In this document: piece by piece, positions 1-10,189 of the stretch | Numbering within the stretch: the first letter of the stretch is position 1 | Layout of the letters: every line of letters begins with the position of its first letter | From: Pseudoalteromonas luteoviolacea | GTDB taxonomy: Bacteria > Pseudomonadota > Gammaproteobacteria > Enterobacterales > Alteromonadaceae | Assembly: GCF_001696455.1 (NCBI RefSeq) | Contig: NZ_MAUJ01000011.1 | Span: 62,001 to 126,000 of the forward strand | DNA: 64,000 nucleotides | Direction: 5' to 3' | Position numbers and translations under genes: made by a program | The notes under the pieces: model-generated | The model's database searches: none | Seen by the model: only the letters and a program-made list of their open reading frames with translations | What the model was told of the DNA's origin: nothing

Positions 1-915
1 GTAGATAGCATCTACAAAATCCCTGCACTGCTAAAGTCTCAAGAGTTGGATAACTTAGTATGTCGCCGTTTCTATTTAGATTGTCCAGAAGCGGACTTGT
101 CTGAGTGGGAGCAGGTGTTATATCAAGAGTCTAACCCTACGGGTGAAGTAACAATTGGTATGGTTGGTAAGTACATCGAACTACCAGATGCGTATAAGTC
201 AGTGAATGAAGCGCTCAAACATGCTGGTTTAAAAAATCGAGTAACCGTGAATATCGAATATGTTGATTCTCAAGATATCGAAAGTAAAGGCACTGAACTA
301 CTTGCTCACCTAGACGCTATTTTGGTGCCAGGTGGTTTTGGTAACCGTGGTGTTGAAGGTAAAATTCTTGCTGCTCAATATGCACGTGAAAACAAAGTGC
401 CATACTTAGGTATTTGCTTAGGGATGCAAGTGGCATTGATTGAGTATGCTCGTAATGTTGCTGGTCTTGAAAATGCGAACTCAACAGAGTTTGATGTGAA
501 TACACCAAACCCAGTTGTTGGCTTGATCACTGAATGGTTGGATGCAGATGGCAATGTTGAAACGCGCACAGAGCAATCTGACTTAGGCGGTACAATGCGT
601 CTTGGCGCACAGCTATGTCATTTAGCTGAAGGTTCTAAAGTTCGTGAGGTATATGGTAACGCGGAAATTACAGAGCGTCACCGCCACCGTTATGAAGTGA
701 ACAATAACTTCGTTGAAAAGCTTGAGCAAGCTGGCCTTGCATTTACTGGCTTGTCTGAAGATAAAAAGCTGGTGGAGATCATTGAAAATAAAGATCACCC
801 TTGGTTTATTGCGGCGCAGTTCCACCCGGAATTTACATCAACCCCGCGTGATGGTCACCCATTGTTTGAAGGGTTTGTAGGTGCAGCATTTAGTCACCAG
901 AAAGAAAACTCTTAA
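1..915 (+). CDS. pyrG: CTP synthase, C-terminal part (5' end outside window)
   Basis: CTP synthase makes CTP from UTP, ATP and glutamine in the cytoplasm. Reading frame 1 is open from the first base, so the gene is cut by the window edge and only the last ~304 residues are present. These cover the end of the synthase domain and the whole class-I glutamine amidotransferase domain: the oxyanion motif PGGFG, the nucleophile motif GICLGMQ (Cys codon at 415-417) and the C-terminal FHPEF motif with the catalytic His and Glu. An ATG at 46 is internal and not the start. eno follows on the same strand, a very common proteobacterial order, but a strong terminator separates the two. Identification is secure. 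Confidence 0.97.
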   Translation, partial: VDSIYKIPALLKSQELDNLVCRRFYLDCPEADLSEWEQVLYQESNPTGEVTIGMVGKYIELPDAYKSVNEALKHAGLKNRVTVNIEYVDSQDIESKGTELLAHLDAILVPGGFGNRGVEGKILAAQYARENKVPYLGICLGMQVALIEYARNVAGLENANSTEFDVNTPNPVVGLITEWLDADGNVETRTEQSDLGGTMRLGAQLCHLAEGSKVREVYGNAEITERHRHRYEVNNNFVEKLEQAGLAFTGLSEDKKLVEIIENKDHPWFIAAQFHPEFTSTPRDGHPLFEGFVGAAFSHQKENS

Positions 916-920
916 ATGAG

Positions 921-950
921 AAAGCCGTGCACGAGTGCACGGCTTTTTTG
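921..950 (+). terminator. Intrinsic terminator after pyrG
   Basis: Perfect 8-9 bp GC-rich stem (924-932 pairs with 935-943) preceded by AAA and followed by six T. It lies 9 bases after the pyrG stop, so eno probably has its own promoter in 951-1060. Confidence 0.9.
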
Positions 951-1072
951 TTTGTTTATGCTGTAATTGCTGGCAGCATCGCTATGCGACTGAACACACA
1001 TTATCGGTTGTATAGCAATGCGAATTAAGCAGAAATAAAAACACTCACCACTTTGGGAAAAGAGGAATCAAG

Positions 1073-2365
<1,293 letters not shown>

Positions 2366-2390
2366 TAATTAAACCATACTATTGCCTTAA

Positions 2391-2424
2391 AAATCCGCTG
2401 CATGTAGGTGCAGCGGATTTTTTT
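2391..2424 (+). terminator. Intrinsic terminator after eno
   Basis: Twelve-bp perfect stem (2391-2402 with 2409-2420), six-base loop and a run of T, 25 bases after the eno stop. Confidence 0.92.
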
Positions 2425-2535
2425 ACTCTTAAAGAAGGCTATTTTATGACTTGAGAAAAGGCTATCATTATGTTTTTTATGATAGAATTCTTGACGCTGA
2501 AAAAAGTTAAATAATAAAAAAGGAGTTCATAATTA

Positions 2536-2916
2536 ATGGCATCTAAAATATCTACCATTGCCTTTTTATGCCTAGGTGCGACGCTTAGTTTCAATGCCGC
2601 TGCGAATAAGCATCACTGCGAAGGTACCGTATCCAATGTACAACTGTCGCCCAAAGGTAACGTTGCTGCGTCATTTAGTGGTGTTGGAAGTAGGCCTTTA
2701 AGAATGACAAACTCTGTTGTGTGTAATTTGCAAGGCGGTCCTGATGGCCATACTAGTGAGTATTGTCAAGCGATGTATAGTGCGTTATTGGCGGCAATGA
2801 CGGCTGAAAAAACTGTGACAATGTGGTTTGAAAACAATGAATCCAGCTGCCCTTCAGGCGATTGGGGTTCACTTGTTTCAAAAGGTTTATATTACTTTAG
2901 CATTAATAAATCATAA
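2536..2916 (+). CDS. Small secreted protein of unknown function
   Basis: A 126-residue protein with a clear Sec signal peptide (MASKISTIAFLCLGATLSFN then AAA before cleavage near residue 23). The mature part has five Cys residues, consistent with disulfides in the periplasm or outside the cell. I do not recognise a named domain. AAGGAG at 2520-2525 acts as ribosome binding site for the ATG. The gene is isolated: it follows the eno terminator and converges on mutH. Resemblance to uncharacterised small exported proteins of marine Alteromonadales is possible, but no function can be assigned. Confidence 0.75.
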   Translation: MASKISTIAFLCLGATLSFNAAANKHHCEGTVSNVQLSPKGNVAASFSGVGSRPLRMTNSVVCNLQGGPDGHTSEYCQAMYSALLAAMTAEKTVTMWFENNESSCPSGDWGSLVSKGLYYFSINKS

Positions 2917-2974
2917 TAACGTAATCATCTTACCCGGCTATTGTCAGGTGATTGCTTTTTGGTCAAGACGTTGT

Positions 2975-3649
2975 TTAATTGGCAAACTGATTGACCAAAA
3001 TAGTTTGTGTGAACTGGGTTTTAAGATAAAACCCTCTTGGCAATGTTTTAATGAGTCCCCCATTTGGGCCGATAGCATCGGTCAACACTTTACTGTTTGC
3101 CGCTTTTGGGCGGATTTGCATCACCTCTCCTAAATGACCTGAAATTTCTTGAATGCGGCCTAACGCGATAAGTTCAATTTGCTCTTCCCAATCGCGTCTA
3201 AGTTGCGCTTCTTGCTCTACCGAAGGCTGCCACAAAAATCCAGTGCCTATTGTTCTGTCTACAGGGGCTATATCACGCTCTGCTAAAATAGGTAACCACA
3301 AAACATGGGTGAGCTTTTTCTTTACGCTTGATTGATGCCAACTTAAACCAGTCAGCTCTGTGAGCGGTACTATTGAGACATAAGTGGTTTCTAAAGGCTT
3401 TCCTTGATAACTAATCGGCAGTGTTTTTAACTCCACGCCAATATGCTCAAAGTCGGGTACGGGCTTTGAACCAGCGCTTGCTCCCAGTACATGCTCAATT
3501 AACTGTCCTGGCCAACCCTTTTCTTTGAGTAGATCCTCTGGACTTTTAAATTTGAACTGAGCAGCTAACTCACCAAGTGTGGTGCCTGCAATGGCTTCAA
3601 CGCGTTGCATTAATTCTGATATGGAAAGTGGAGGAGAAACTCGTTGCAC
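2975..3649 (-). CDS. mutH: DNA mismatch repair endonuclease MutH
   Basis: MutH nicks the unmethylated strand at hemimethylated GATC sites after activation by MutS-MutL, and its presence implies Dam-directed mismatch repair. The protein is 224 residues, close to E. coli MutH. The nuclease core is visible as D66-x6-E73-x-K75 (PVPDFEHIGVELKTLPI), and the region TYVSIVPLTELTGLSWHQSS is conserved in the family. It is divergent from rppH, an arrangement shared with E. coli. The intergenic region upstream contains several DnaA boxes, annotated separately. Confidence 0.95.
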   Translation of the reverse strand: MQRVSPPLSISELMQRVEAIAGTTLGELAAQFKFKSPEDLLKEKGWPGQLIEHVLGASAGSKPVPDFEHIGVELKTLPISYQGKPLETTYVSIVPLTELTGLSWHQSSVKKKLTHVLWLPILAERDIAPVDRTIGTGFLWQPSVEQEAQLRRDWEEQIELIALGRIQEISGHLGEVMQIRPKAANSKVLTDAIGPNGGLIKTLPRGFYLKTQFTQTILVNQFAN

Positions 3650-4079
3650 GTAGATGACTCGTATACCTAATTATTGTCTGCCAATGTTACCAGATAAGTG
3701 GCTGCGTGTGGATTAAGTCCTGCCTGTGTGTTTTTTAACCTAGTTGTTTGTGGTGGAAGATTAACCACTCTTGATGATGGGTGTGAATAGTGTAACGTAA
3801 TGATAATAAAGAGGTTTAGTGGTTTTTTGCATTCTTCTTCACAGCCACTTTTGTCGTATTTTTGGATAAATACAGATATATGAACAATATTATCCACAGT
3901 TTCTGTGGAGAAGTTAGCTTTTTTGCTCTGTTTCTGTGGATTTGTTTGTAAATTGGGCGCGTTAGTTAAAAGTTATGCACAAGCTGTGGGTAACTTGAGC
4001 AAAAGCGGGAATAATGTTTGCTGATGTCTCTTAGATATGGAACAATCAAGTAAAATTGATATAAGAATGAGGCGCTAAG
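3650..4079. other. 430-bp mutH/rppH divergent intergenic region
   Basis: No convincing gene. An antisense-type frame at 3667-3897 has no ribosome binding site or recognisable product. The stretch carries the DnaA-box cluster described separately and must hold the promoters of mutH and rppH. Confidence 0.6.
3707..3993. promoter_or_regulatory. Cluster of DnaA boxes (DARS2-like candidate)
   Basis: Two sites match the strict DnaA box TTATNCACA: TTATCCACA at 3890-3898 and TTATGCACA at 3973-3981, both on the plus strand. Reverse-strand near matches are at 3707-3715 (TGTGGATTA), 3904-3912 (TGTGGAGAA) and 3985-3993 (TGTGGGTAA), each one mismatch from the consensus, and 3935-3943 (TGTGGATTT), two mismatches. 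The boxes form two head-to-head pairs, 3890/3904 with a 5-base gap and 3973/3985 with a 3-base gap. In E. coli the DnaA-reactivating element DARS2 lies next to mutH, so a DnaA-regulatory role is plausible. Binding itself is an inference. Confidence 0.55.
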
Positions 4080-4598
4080 GTGATTGATGCCGAAGGATTT
4101 CGTGCCAATGTGGGAATTGTAATATGTAACAACCAAGGGCAAGTATTTTGGGCTAGACGTTATGGTCAGCACTCTTGGCAGTTTCCTCAAGGGGGTGTGG
4201 ACGAAGGAGAAACACCTGAACAAACCATGTATCGGGAGCTTCATGAAGAAGTTGGCTTAAGGCCTGAAGACGTGGAGATTGTCGCGAGCTCTAAACACTG
4301 GCTGCGGTACAAATTACCGAAACGATTAATTCGTAAAGACTCCAGCCCAGTCTGTATTGGGCAAAAGCAAAAGTGGTTTTTGCTTAAGCTAAGATGCAAA
4401 GATGAAGAGGTGGACTTACTCAGAACGCACCACCCAGAATTTGACGACTGGAGATGGGTTAGTTATTGGTACCCAGTTAGACAGGTAGTCTCGTTTAAAA
4501 GAGATGTTTATCGTAGAGTGATGAAAGAGTTTGCGCCGTTTGCGATGCCCTTTAATCGCAAAGAGCATAACCATAAAGATCATTGGCGCAGACGATAG
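4080..4598 (+). CDS. rppH: RNA pyrophosphohydrolase RppH
   Basis: RppH removes pyrophosphate from the 5' end of mRNA, which triggers RNase E-dependent decay. The 172-residue protein starts MIDAEGFRANVGIVI, as in other RppH proteins, and has a complete Nudix box at residues 38-60 (G-x5-E-x7-REL-x-EE-x-GL) with the metal-binding glutamates intact. Translation starts at GTG 4080, placed by homology. ptsP begins 13 bases after the stop, so rppH-ptsP is an operon as in E. coli. Confidence 0.96.
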   Translation: MIDAEGFRANVGIVICNNQGQVFWARRYGQHSWQFPQGGVDEGETPEQTMYRELHEEVGLRPEDVEIVASSKHWLRYKLPKRLIRKDSSPVCIGQKQKWFLLKLRCKDEEVDLLRTHHPEFDDWRWVSYWYPVRQVVSFKRDVYRRVMKEFAPFAMPFNRKEHNHKDHWRRR

Positions 4599-4611
4599 GT
4601 AAGGAATTAAA

Positions 4612-6891
4612 GTGTTAGCAACATTAAGGTCAATTGCAGAAGCTGTATCTCAACAAGATAACCTAGACAACGCATTGAACTTATTTGTGACTATGGTCAA
4701 AAATGCCATGCAGACAGAATGTTGCTCCATTTACTTTGCGGATTACAGCAAAGACAATTTTGTTCTTATGGCCAGCGATGGCCTTAACCCAAATGCAGTA
4801 GGTCAATTTCGTATTGGCTTTACAGAGGGGCTTGTTGGGCTTGTTGCGCAGCGAGAAGAGCCTATTAATATTGCTCACGCACAGAGCCACCCGCGCTTTA
4901 AACACGCTCCGGAAGTGAACGAAGAGGGCTTTAATGCCTTTTTGTCAGTGCCTGTAGTTCATCAAAGAAAGGTCTTGGGCGTTATTGTTGTCCAACAAAA
5001 AAATACCCGTGTTTTCAGCGATGATGAAGAGTCGTTCTTAATTACCTTATCGGCCCAACTCGCGTCTCAATTGGCACATGTTGAGCTTCAGACAATTCTT
5101 AAGCAAGATGCATCTACCCATAAAACCTCCGTTCTTAAAGGTGTACCTAGTGCGCCTGGTATCGCGCTGGGAAAAGCGTATGTGGTGCTACCTAAATTAG
5201 CGTTTTCAAGTATTGAGTCTACTAAGAGTGACAATGTTGCGGGGCAAAGGCAGATGTTCCGACAAGCTGTGGCTGCTACTCGGCAGGAGTTTCATATTCT
5301 TGCAAATTGTTTGTCTGCATCATTGCCTAAAGAAGCGTTGGCCGTTTTTGAGGTATACCAGCAATTACTCGATGCCAGAAGTCTCGGCGAGAAAGTAGAT
5401 AAAGAGTTGGATAAAGGGTGGGATGCAAAGTCGGCACTTAAACATGTTATCAGTGAGCTCATTGCGCAATTTGAAGCTATGCAAGATCCCTATATCAAAG
5501 AGCGTGCTGTAGATGTGAAAGATTTAGGGCTAAGAGTTTTACATCATTTGGTAAGTACTGAGAGTATTGCAAAATCTTACCATGAGCAGACGATCATCAT
5601 TGCAGATACGTTAACGCCAGCGATGTTAGCCGAAGTACCAAAAAGCAAACTGGTGGGGGTTGTCAGTGTACATGGCTCAGCAAATTCACATGCGTCAATA
5701 TTGACGAGAGCGATGGGCATACCCGCAATTTGGGGTATTGAGAATGTACCGTTACTCCAGTTCGAGGATAAACCAATTATATTGGATGCTTACGCGGGTC
5801 GCGTTTATATTTCACCGTCAAAAGTGCTCACACAAGAATATGAGGCATTAAAGCTAAAAGACAGTCAGCTAAATGACAAATTTGAAGCGGAGTACGATTT
5901 ACCGCCCGTGACGTTAGATGGTGAGCGGATCAGTCTGCTACTCAATGCTGGGTTAGATCTCTCAGCAGAGCATATGAGTGCAAAATACAGCGATGGGGTT
6001 GGCCTCTATCGTACTGAATCATGGTTCATGCAAAGGGGACAATTCCCCTCACAGGCAGAGCAAGAGCAGTGCTATCGTGAAGTACTGTCGCGTTACCATC
6101 CAGAACCTGTGGTTATGCGTACCCTAGATATAGGTGGTGACAAGGTTCTTGATTATTTTGACATTGAAGAAGAAAACCCTTTTTTAGGGTGGCGCGGAAT
6201 ACGGGTGACTTTGGACCACCCCGAGCTGTTTTTGGATCAATTAAAGGCGATGATAAAGGCCAATGCAGGTTTGGGTAATTTACAAATTATGTTGCCTATG
6301 GTGAGCCACACGGAAGAAGTGGATGATGCACTGTTATTGCTAGAGCAAGCATATTTTGAATTACAAGAAGAGTGGGCTGATCAGTTTTACCAAATAGACA
6401 AACCTGAAATAGGGGTCATGTTAGAAGTACCGTCGAGCTTATTTTTGTTACCTGAATGGGCTGACAAAGTTGACTTTTGCTCGGTAGGGAGCAATGACTT
6501 AACCCAGTACTTGCTAGCAGTCGATAGAGCCAATGCGCGTGTCGCTGAATTATTTGAACCATACCACCCAAGTGTTTTGCGTGCGCTGTATAAAATTGCC
6601 CGCGATTGCCAAAGCTTGGAATTACCCTTCAGTTTATGTGGTGAGCTAGGCGGTGAGTACGAAGGTGCGATATTGTTAGTGGCTATGGGTTACAGGCGCT
6701 TAAGTATGAATATTTCCTCTTTGCATAAGGTGAAATGGGTCTTAAGGCGGCTGAGAGTAGAAGACATGGAAGCATTGTTAGCGCAGTGCCTTTCGGCATC
6801 GAGTGCTATTCAAGTACATCGTTTAATTAGAGAGTTTTTGATTCACCATGAATTGGCTGAGTTACTGTATACTCACTCTACCTCTAACTAA
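4612..6891 (+). CDS. ptsP: Phosphoenolpyruvate-protein phosphotransferase PtsP (EI-Ntr)
   Basis: First enzyme of the nitrogen-related phosphotransferase chain: it takes phosphate from PEP and passes it to NPr. The 759 residues contain an N-terminal GAF domain (about 1-165), the EI N-terminal and phosphohistidine domain with active-site His360 (GSANSHASI), and the C-terminal PEP-binding TIM barrel with RTLDIGGDK, GWRGIR, MLEVPSS and the catalytic Cys in SLCGELGG. Start is GTG 4612, downstream of AAGGA. It follows rppH by 13 bases. Confidence 0.96.
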   Translation: MLATLRSIAEAVSQQDNLDNALNLFVTMVKNAMQTECCSIYFADYSKDNFVLMASDGLNPNAVGQFRIGFTEGLVGLVAQREEPINIAHAQSHPRFKHAPEVNEEGFNAFLSVPVVHQRKVLGVIVVQQKNTRVFSDDEESFLITLSAQLASQLAHVELQTILKQDASTHKTSVLKGVPSAPGIALGKAYVVLPKLAFSSIESTKSDNVAGQRQMFRQAVAATRQEFHILANCLSASLPKEALAVFEVYQQLLDARSLGEKVDKELDKGWDAKSALKHVISELIAQFEAMQDPYIKERAVDVKDLGLRVLHHLVSTESIAKSYHEQTIIIADTLTPAMLAEVPKSKLVGVVSVHGSANSHASILTRAMGIPAIWGIENVPLLQFEDKPIILDAYAGRVYISPSKVLTQEYEALKLKDSQLNDKFEAEYDLPPVTLDGERISLLLNAGLDLSAEHMSAKYSDGVGLYRTESWFMQRGQFPSQAEQEQCYREVLSRYHPEPVVMRTLDIGGDKVLDYFDIEEENPFLGWRGIRVTLDHPELFLDQLKAMIKANAGLGNLQIMLPMVSHTEEVDDALLLLEQAYFELQEEWADQFYQIDKPEIGVMLEVPSSLFLLPEWADKVDFCSVGSNDLTQYLLAVDRANARVAELFEPYHPSVLRALYKIARDCQSLELPFSLCGELGGEYEGAILLVAMGYRRLSMNISSLHKVKWVLRRLRVEDMEALLAQCLSASSAIQVHRLIREFLIHHELAELLYTHSTSN

Positions 6892-7239
6892 TAAACATTA
6901 ATGTCTTAATTAGTTTTTTTGAACACCATTTAGTCGTCTCCCTATCAAGCTGAGAATACAACCAATTCAAGTATTACGATGCCTTATGCTTTAGGATAAA
7001 TATACCCGCTAATCATTGCTAAGACGCAGGTTTACTATGTCCATTATTACCCGTGCTTAACCCTACAGAATGTCTAAAGCAAATCAATCACCGAAAGTTG
7101 CCAAGCAAGGCAAATAGCGCATATCTGAGAGAGCGCATAGAAAACAGCTCAATAAGAAAGAGCGGTGCTTTTAATCTTGGGGTGCAGGCGAAATTCAAAT
7201 ACGTTAACATAGCGCACAACTAAAGCGGTGAGCATAAAT
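6892..7239. other. 348-bp gap between ptsP and the TauE/SafE gene
   Basis: I see no convincing gene, RNA or terminator. A 15-codon frame starting at ATG 7070 lacks a ribosome binding site. The region presumably contains the promoter of the downstream permease gene. Confidence 0.4.
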
Positions 7240-8052
7240 ATGTTTTTCAGCACATCATTAATTTTGAGTTGTGCCATGCTGGGTTGTGCCGTTGGCTTTT
7301 TGGCTGGGTTACTTGGTATTGGTGGTGGGTTAATCATTGTTCCTATTTTATCTGCAATTTTAATCGGCTTTTCAGTTTTGCCCGCAGATCAAGTAATTGT
7401 GGTTGCTATTGCTACCTCATTGGCTTCTATCTTGTTTACCTCAACGTCTTCAGCATTAGCGCATCATCGAAACAACAACATTCCTTGGCACATAGCGCCT
7501 TGGGTTATGGTTGGTGTCGCCACTGGCGCATTGATAAGTGGCTTTTTTACAACATTAATTCCTGCAATAATCGTCAAGTGGATTTTTTTAGTGTGTGTTG
7601 TGCTGATAGCCATTAATATGGTGATTTCAAGTAAACGCAGTGAAAATACTGAGCACAGAACATTGCCAAGTGGTCCCGTTATCAGCGTTATTACAATCGT
7701 AATGGGGGCGCTTAGTGCGATGATAGGCATTGGGGGAGGGGTTTTGATTGTGCCGCTACTGGGCTTTTTTTCAGTGCATATGCGAAAGGCAATTGGTTGT
7801 GCCTCGGTCAGTGGCATAGTGATCGCCTTGTTCGGTAGTATTGGTTATATTGTCTCTGGCAGTGAGAAGCTGTCACTGCAACACGGTTTTGCAGGTTATG
7901 TTTATTTGCCAGCGCTATTTGGCATTGTACTGACTTCATGGTTTACCGCGCCATTAGGTGCGAAAGCGACGCTGTATTTACCTGTCGCAACAATTAAAAA
8001 GGTGTTTGCATTCATACTGGTCATGATTGCAGGCAAAATGTTATTTTATTGA
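7240..8052 (+). CDS. Sulfite exporter TauE/SafE family membrane protein
   Basis: A polytopic inner-membrane protein of about 270 residues with around eight hydrophobic segments. It carries the two family repeats seen as GLLGIGGGLIIVPIL near the N-terminus and MIGIGGGVLIVPLLG in the middle. The family exports or imports small organo-sulfur anions, but the substrate cannot be told from sequence. I prefer ATG 7240 to GTG 7228 because GGTGA at 7226-7230 is then a ribosome binding site. The stop is nine bases before lgt, so the two are probably co-transcribed. Confidence 0.88.
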   Translation: MFFSTSLILSCAMLGCAVGFLAGLLGIGGGLIIVPILSAILIGFSVLPADQVIVVAIATSLASILFTSTSSALAHHRNNNIPWHIAPWVMVGVATGALISGFFTTLIPAIIVKWIFLVCVVLIAINMVISSKRSENTEHRTLPSGPVISVITIVMGALSAMIGIGGGVLIVPLLGFFSVHMRKAIGCASVSGIVIALFGSIGYIVSGSEKLSLQHGFAGYVYLPALFGIVLTSWFTAPLGAKATLYLPVATIKKVFAFILVMIAGKMLFY

Positions 8053-8061
8053 GGGAAAGCG

Positions 8062-8862
8062 ATGGCTTTGCAGTTTCCAGAAATAGATCCGATTATTTTT
8101 TCAATTGGTCCGTTAAGTGTGCGTTGGTACGGCCTTATGTACTTGATTGGCTTTGCGTTTGCGATGTGGTGGGCAAACAAAGAGTCAGAAAAGCCCAACT
8201 CTGGGTGGACTAAGGAGCAGGTTAGTGACTTGCTCTTTTATGGCATGCTTGGGGTTATTCTTGGTGGACGCATAGGTTATGTGCTGTTCTACAACTTCAA
8301 CAAATTTTTGGCTGATCCTATTACCTTATTTAAGGTCTGGGAAGGCGGCATGTCTTTCCATGGTGGAGCATTAGGTGTCATTACCGCGATTTTTGTATTC
8401 GCTTGGCGTACTAATAAGTCACCGCTTGCCGTTGGCGACTTTGTTGTGCCTATGGTACCAGTGGGTCTTTTAGCTGGCCGTATAGGGAACTTCATCAATG
8501 GTGAACTGTGGGGGCGTGCAACAGATGTACCTTGGGCGTTTATATTTCCAGGTGCCGATGCTGGAGGCGTTCCGAGACACCCATCTCAGTTATACGAAGC
8601 GTTTTTTGAGGGCTTAGTATTGTTCTTGATTTTGGTTTGGTACCGCAAGCAACCACGCCCAGCGGGCAGTATTGCCGGTCTATTCTTGCTAGGTTATGGG
8701 TGTTTTAGATTTGCGATTGAGTACTTCCGCGAGCCCGATGCGCATATTGGATTATACGCTGGTGTGATATCTCAAGGGCAAATTCTATCTTTGCCAATGG
8801 TTATCGGTGGATTAGGTCTAATGATCTGGGCATATCGTCGAGAGGCTGTACGCACAGCTTAA
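8062..8862 (+). CDS. lgt: Prolipoprotein diacylglyceryl transferase Lgt
   Basis: Transfers diacylglycerol from phosphatidylglycerol to the lipobox Cys of prelipoproteins, the first step of lipoprotein maturation in the inner membrane. The 266-residue protein has seven predicted membrane segments, the HGGALG motif and the Lgt signature GRIGNFINGELWGR with its essential Arg. It supplies the modification for the many lipoproteins encoded here (FlgO-like, FlgP, DUF1190 and others). In E. coli thyA follows directly; here a 6.5-kb accessory block intervenes. Confidence 0.97.
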   Translation: MALQFPEIDPIIFSIGPLSVRWYGLMYLIGFAFAMWWANKESEKPNSGWTKEQVSDLLFYGMLGVILGGRIGYVLFYNFNKFLADPITLFKVWEGGMSFHGGALGVITAIFVFAWRTNKSPLAVGDFVVPMVPVGLLAGRIGNFINGELWGRATDVPWAFIFPGADAGGVPRHPSQLYEAFFEGLVLFLILVWYRKQPRPAGSIAGLFLLGYGCFRFAIEYFREPDAHIGLYAGVISQGQILSLPMVIGGLGLMIWAYRREAVRTA

Positions 8863-8891
8863 TACGGCAATATCTATACCATTATGCGCCA

Positions 8892-8922
8892 AAAAAGAGT
8901 GACTACTGCGTCACTCTTTTTG
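8892..8922 (+). terminator. Intrinsic terminator after lgt
   Basis: Eleven-bp stem (8893-8903 with 8910-8920), six-base loop TACTGC and T run. The symmetric A and T flanks mean it could act on both strands. Confidence 0.9.
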
Positions 8923-8995
8923 ATTGATGCTTTGCTAAGTCGTCATTTGACGTTATAGTAAAGCCAAATATCAGTTAGTCGATTCATAAATTACC

Positions 8996-9403
8996 GTGAA
9001 AACATATCGCACAGCAAAACCTACCACTTTGGCTGCTCAGCTTATGCTGATGGCAGTTGTAATGGTTATGTTTATTGTGCAACCAGCTGCTAAAGCAGAG
9101 ATGGTGTGTTCTCACACTATGCCCTCAGGGCATATGTCAATGAATATAGAGACTGAAAATCATGACCACCAGCACATGGTCGCATCAGAAAAACATAGTC
9201 AAATGTCGATGTATGGTGATATGGACTGTTGCAAAACAGACTGTAGTTGCCCAACAAACATGTGCGCGCCATTTTCGCTTTATGTTGGCGGTGCAAGCTT
9301 GTTATACAACCGAAACGGGTTTGCAGAGCAATCATTTCCATGTTCCTCAGGGACACCACAAAGCACCATTAGTTCCGTTTATAAACCCCCCATTCTGGCC
9401 TAG
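8996..9403 (+). CDS. Met/His/Cys-rich exported protein, probably copper-related
   Basis: A 135-residue protein with a long hydrophobic N-terminal segment (about 13-34) that looks like a signal peptide or anchor. The following ~70 residues are rich in Met, His and Cys, for example HTMPSGHMSMN, NHDHQHMVASEKHSQMSM and DCCKTDCSCPTNMC, which suits binding of copper or silver. It heads the block containing DUF411, CusB and CusA genes, supporting a role in periplasmic metal handling. The assigned start is GTG 8996 and no strong ribosome binding site is visible. I cannot name a domain with certainty. Confidence 0.6.
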   Translation: MKTYRTAKPTTLAAQLMLMAVVMVMFIVQPAAKAEMVCSHTMPSGHMSMNIETENHDHQHMVASEKHSQMSMYGDMDCCKTDCSCPTNMCAPFSLYVGGASLLYNRNGFAEQSFPCSSGTPQSTISSVYKPPILA

Positions 9404-9549
9404 CACAGGCTTATTGTGCCCAAAATTTGGGCTTTTGGTTATTAATTCATCTAAGCCATACTGATCTGTTCCATAACCTTTGTGGTTTATTGAGGATTTG
9501 AGTGTGCCTCAGATGTTCCAACATCGATAAAAATTGTAAGAGTGTCAGA

Positions 9550-10038
9550 ATGCAATATTTCAAATTAGTACCTCAGTGGCTGTTGCTTGCCGCTGGGATG
9601 ATTTTTCAAAGTTTTTCTTATGCTGATCAAAACTCAGCACTATCTGTCTTAAACGTTTATAAAACGCCTACTTGCGGCTGCTGTGGTAAGTGGCTGAAAC
9701 ATCTTGCGGATCAAAATGTATCTCATAAAGCCTTCGATTTAGCTGATTTGAGCGCAATTAAAAAGCGTTTGAATATTTTACCTAAATATCAATCTTGTCA
9801 CACCGGTGTTAGTGAGGATGGGTTTGTGTTTGAGGGCCATGTACCGGCAAAGTTTATCAAGCAATTTTTGCAGGCACCGGTTAAAGGGGCAATTGGCTTA
9901 TCTGTGCCTGCCATGCCGTTGGGTTCTCCTGGAATGGAAGTTGGCAAGCGCTTTCACCCATATCAAGTTCTGTTGTTAAAGGCGGATGGTAGCCACTCAG
10001 TATATGCAGAAGTAAAACGTTATGAGGAGCAATTCTGA
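9550..10038 (+). CDS. DUF411 domain protein, copper-associated, periplasmic
   Basis: About 162 residues from ATG 9550, starting with a Sec signal peptide (MQYFKLVPQWLLLAAGMIFQ then SFSYA before cleavage). The mature protein has the DUF411 pattern: LNVYKTPTCGCCGKWLKHL with a CGCC metal-binding site, then SCHTGVSEDGFVFEGHVPA and GLSVPAMPLGSPGME. DUF411 proteins are common in copper-resistance clusters. The same frame extends upstream to GTG 9502, but that start would put charged residues before the signal peptide. cusB lies 150 bases downstream. Confidence 0.85.
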   Translation: MQYFKLVPQWLLLAAGMIFQSFSYADQNSALSVLNVYKTPTCGCCGKWLKHLADQNVSHKAFDLADLSAIKKRLNILPKYQSCHTGVSEDGFVFEGHVPAKFIKQFLQAPVKGAIGLSVPAMPLGSPGMEVGKRFHPYQVLLLKADGSHSVYAEVKRYEEQF

Positions 10039-10189
10039 TGAGTGTTGAGCATGTAACTTTTAAAACGTGTATCGGCTTTCAAAGCTGTTTTCGAGTATGT
10101 TTTTTGCGGTTAAGCCCAATGAGGCAGATTAGCCTTGGCTCCCTAGATTATATATTTCAGGTCATGGGAAATAAAGGTGGGGCTGTGTA

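Noticed and set aside
7070..7117. Small open frame (15 codons) between ptsP and the TauE/SafE gene
   Set aside because: No ribosome binding site, no conservation that can be judged, and lysine-rich composition alone is not evidence.
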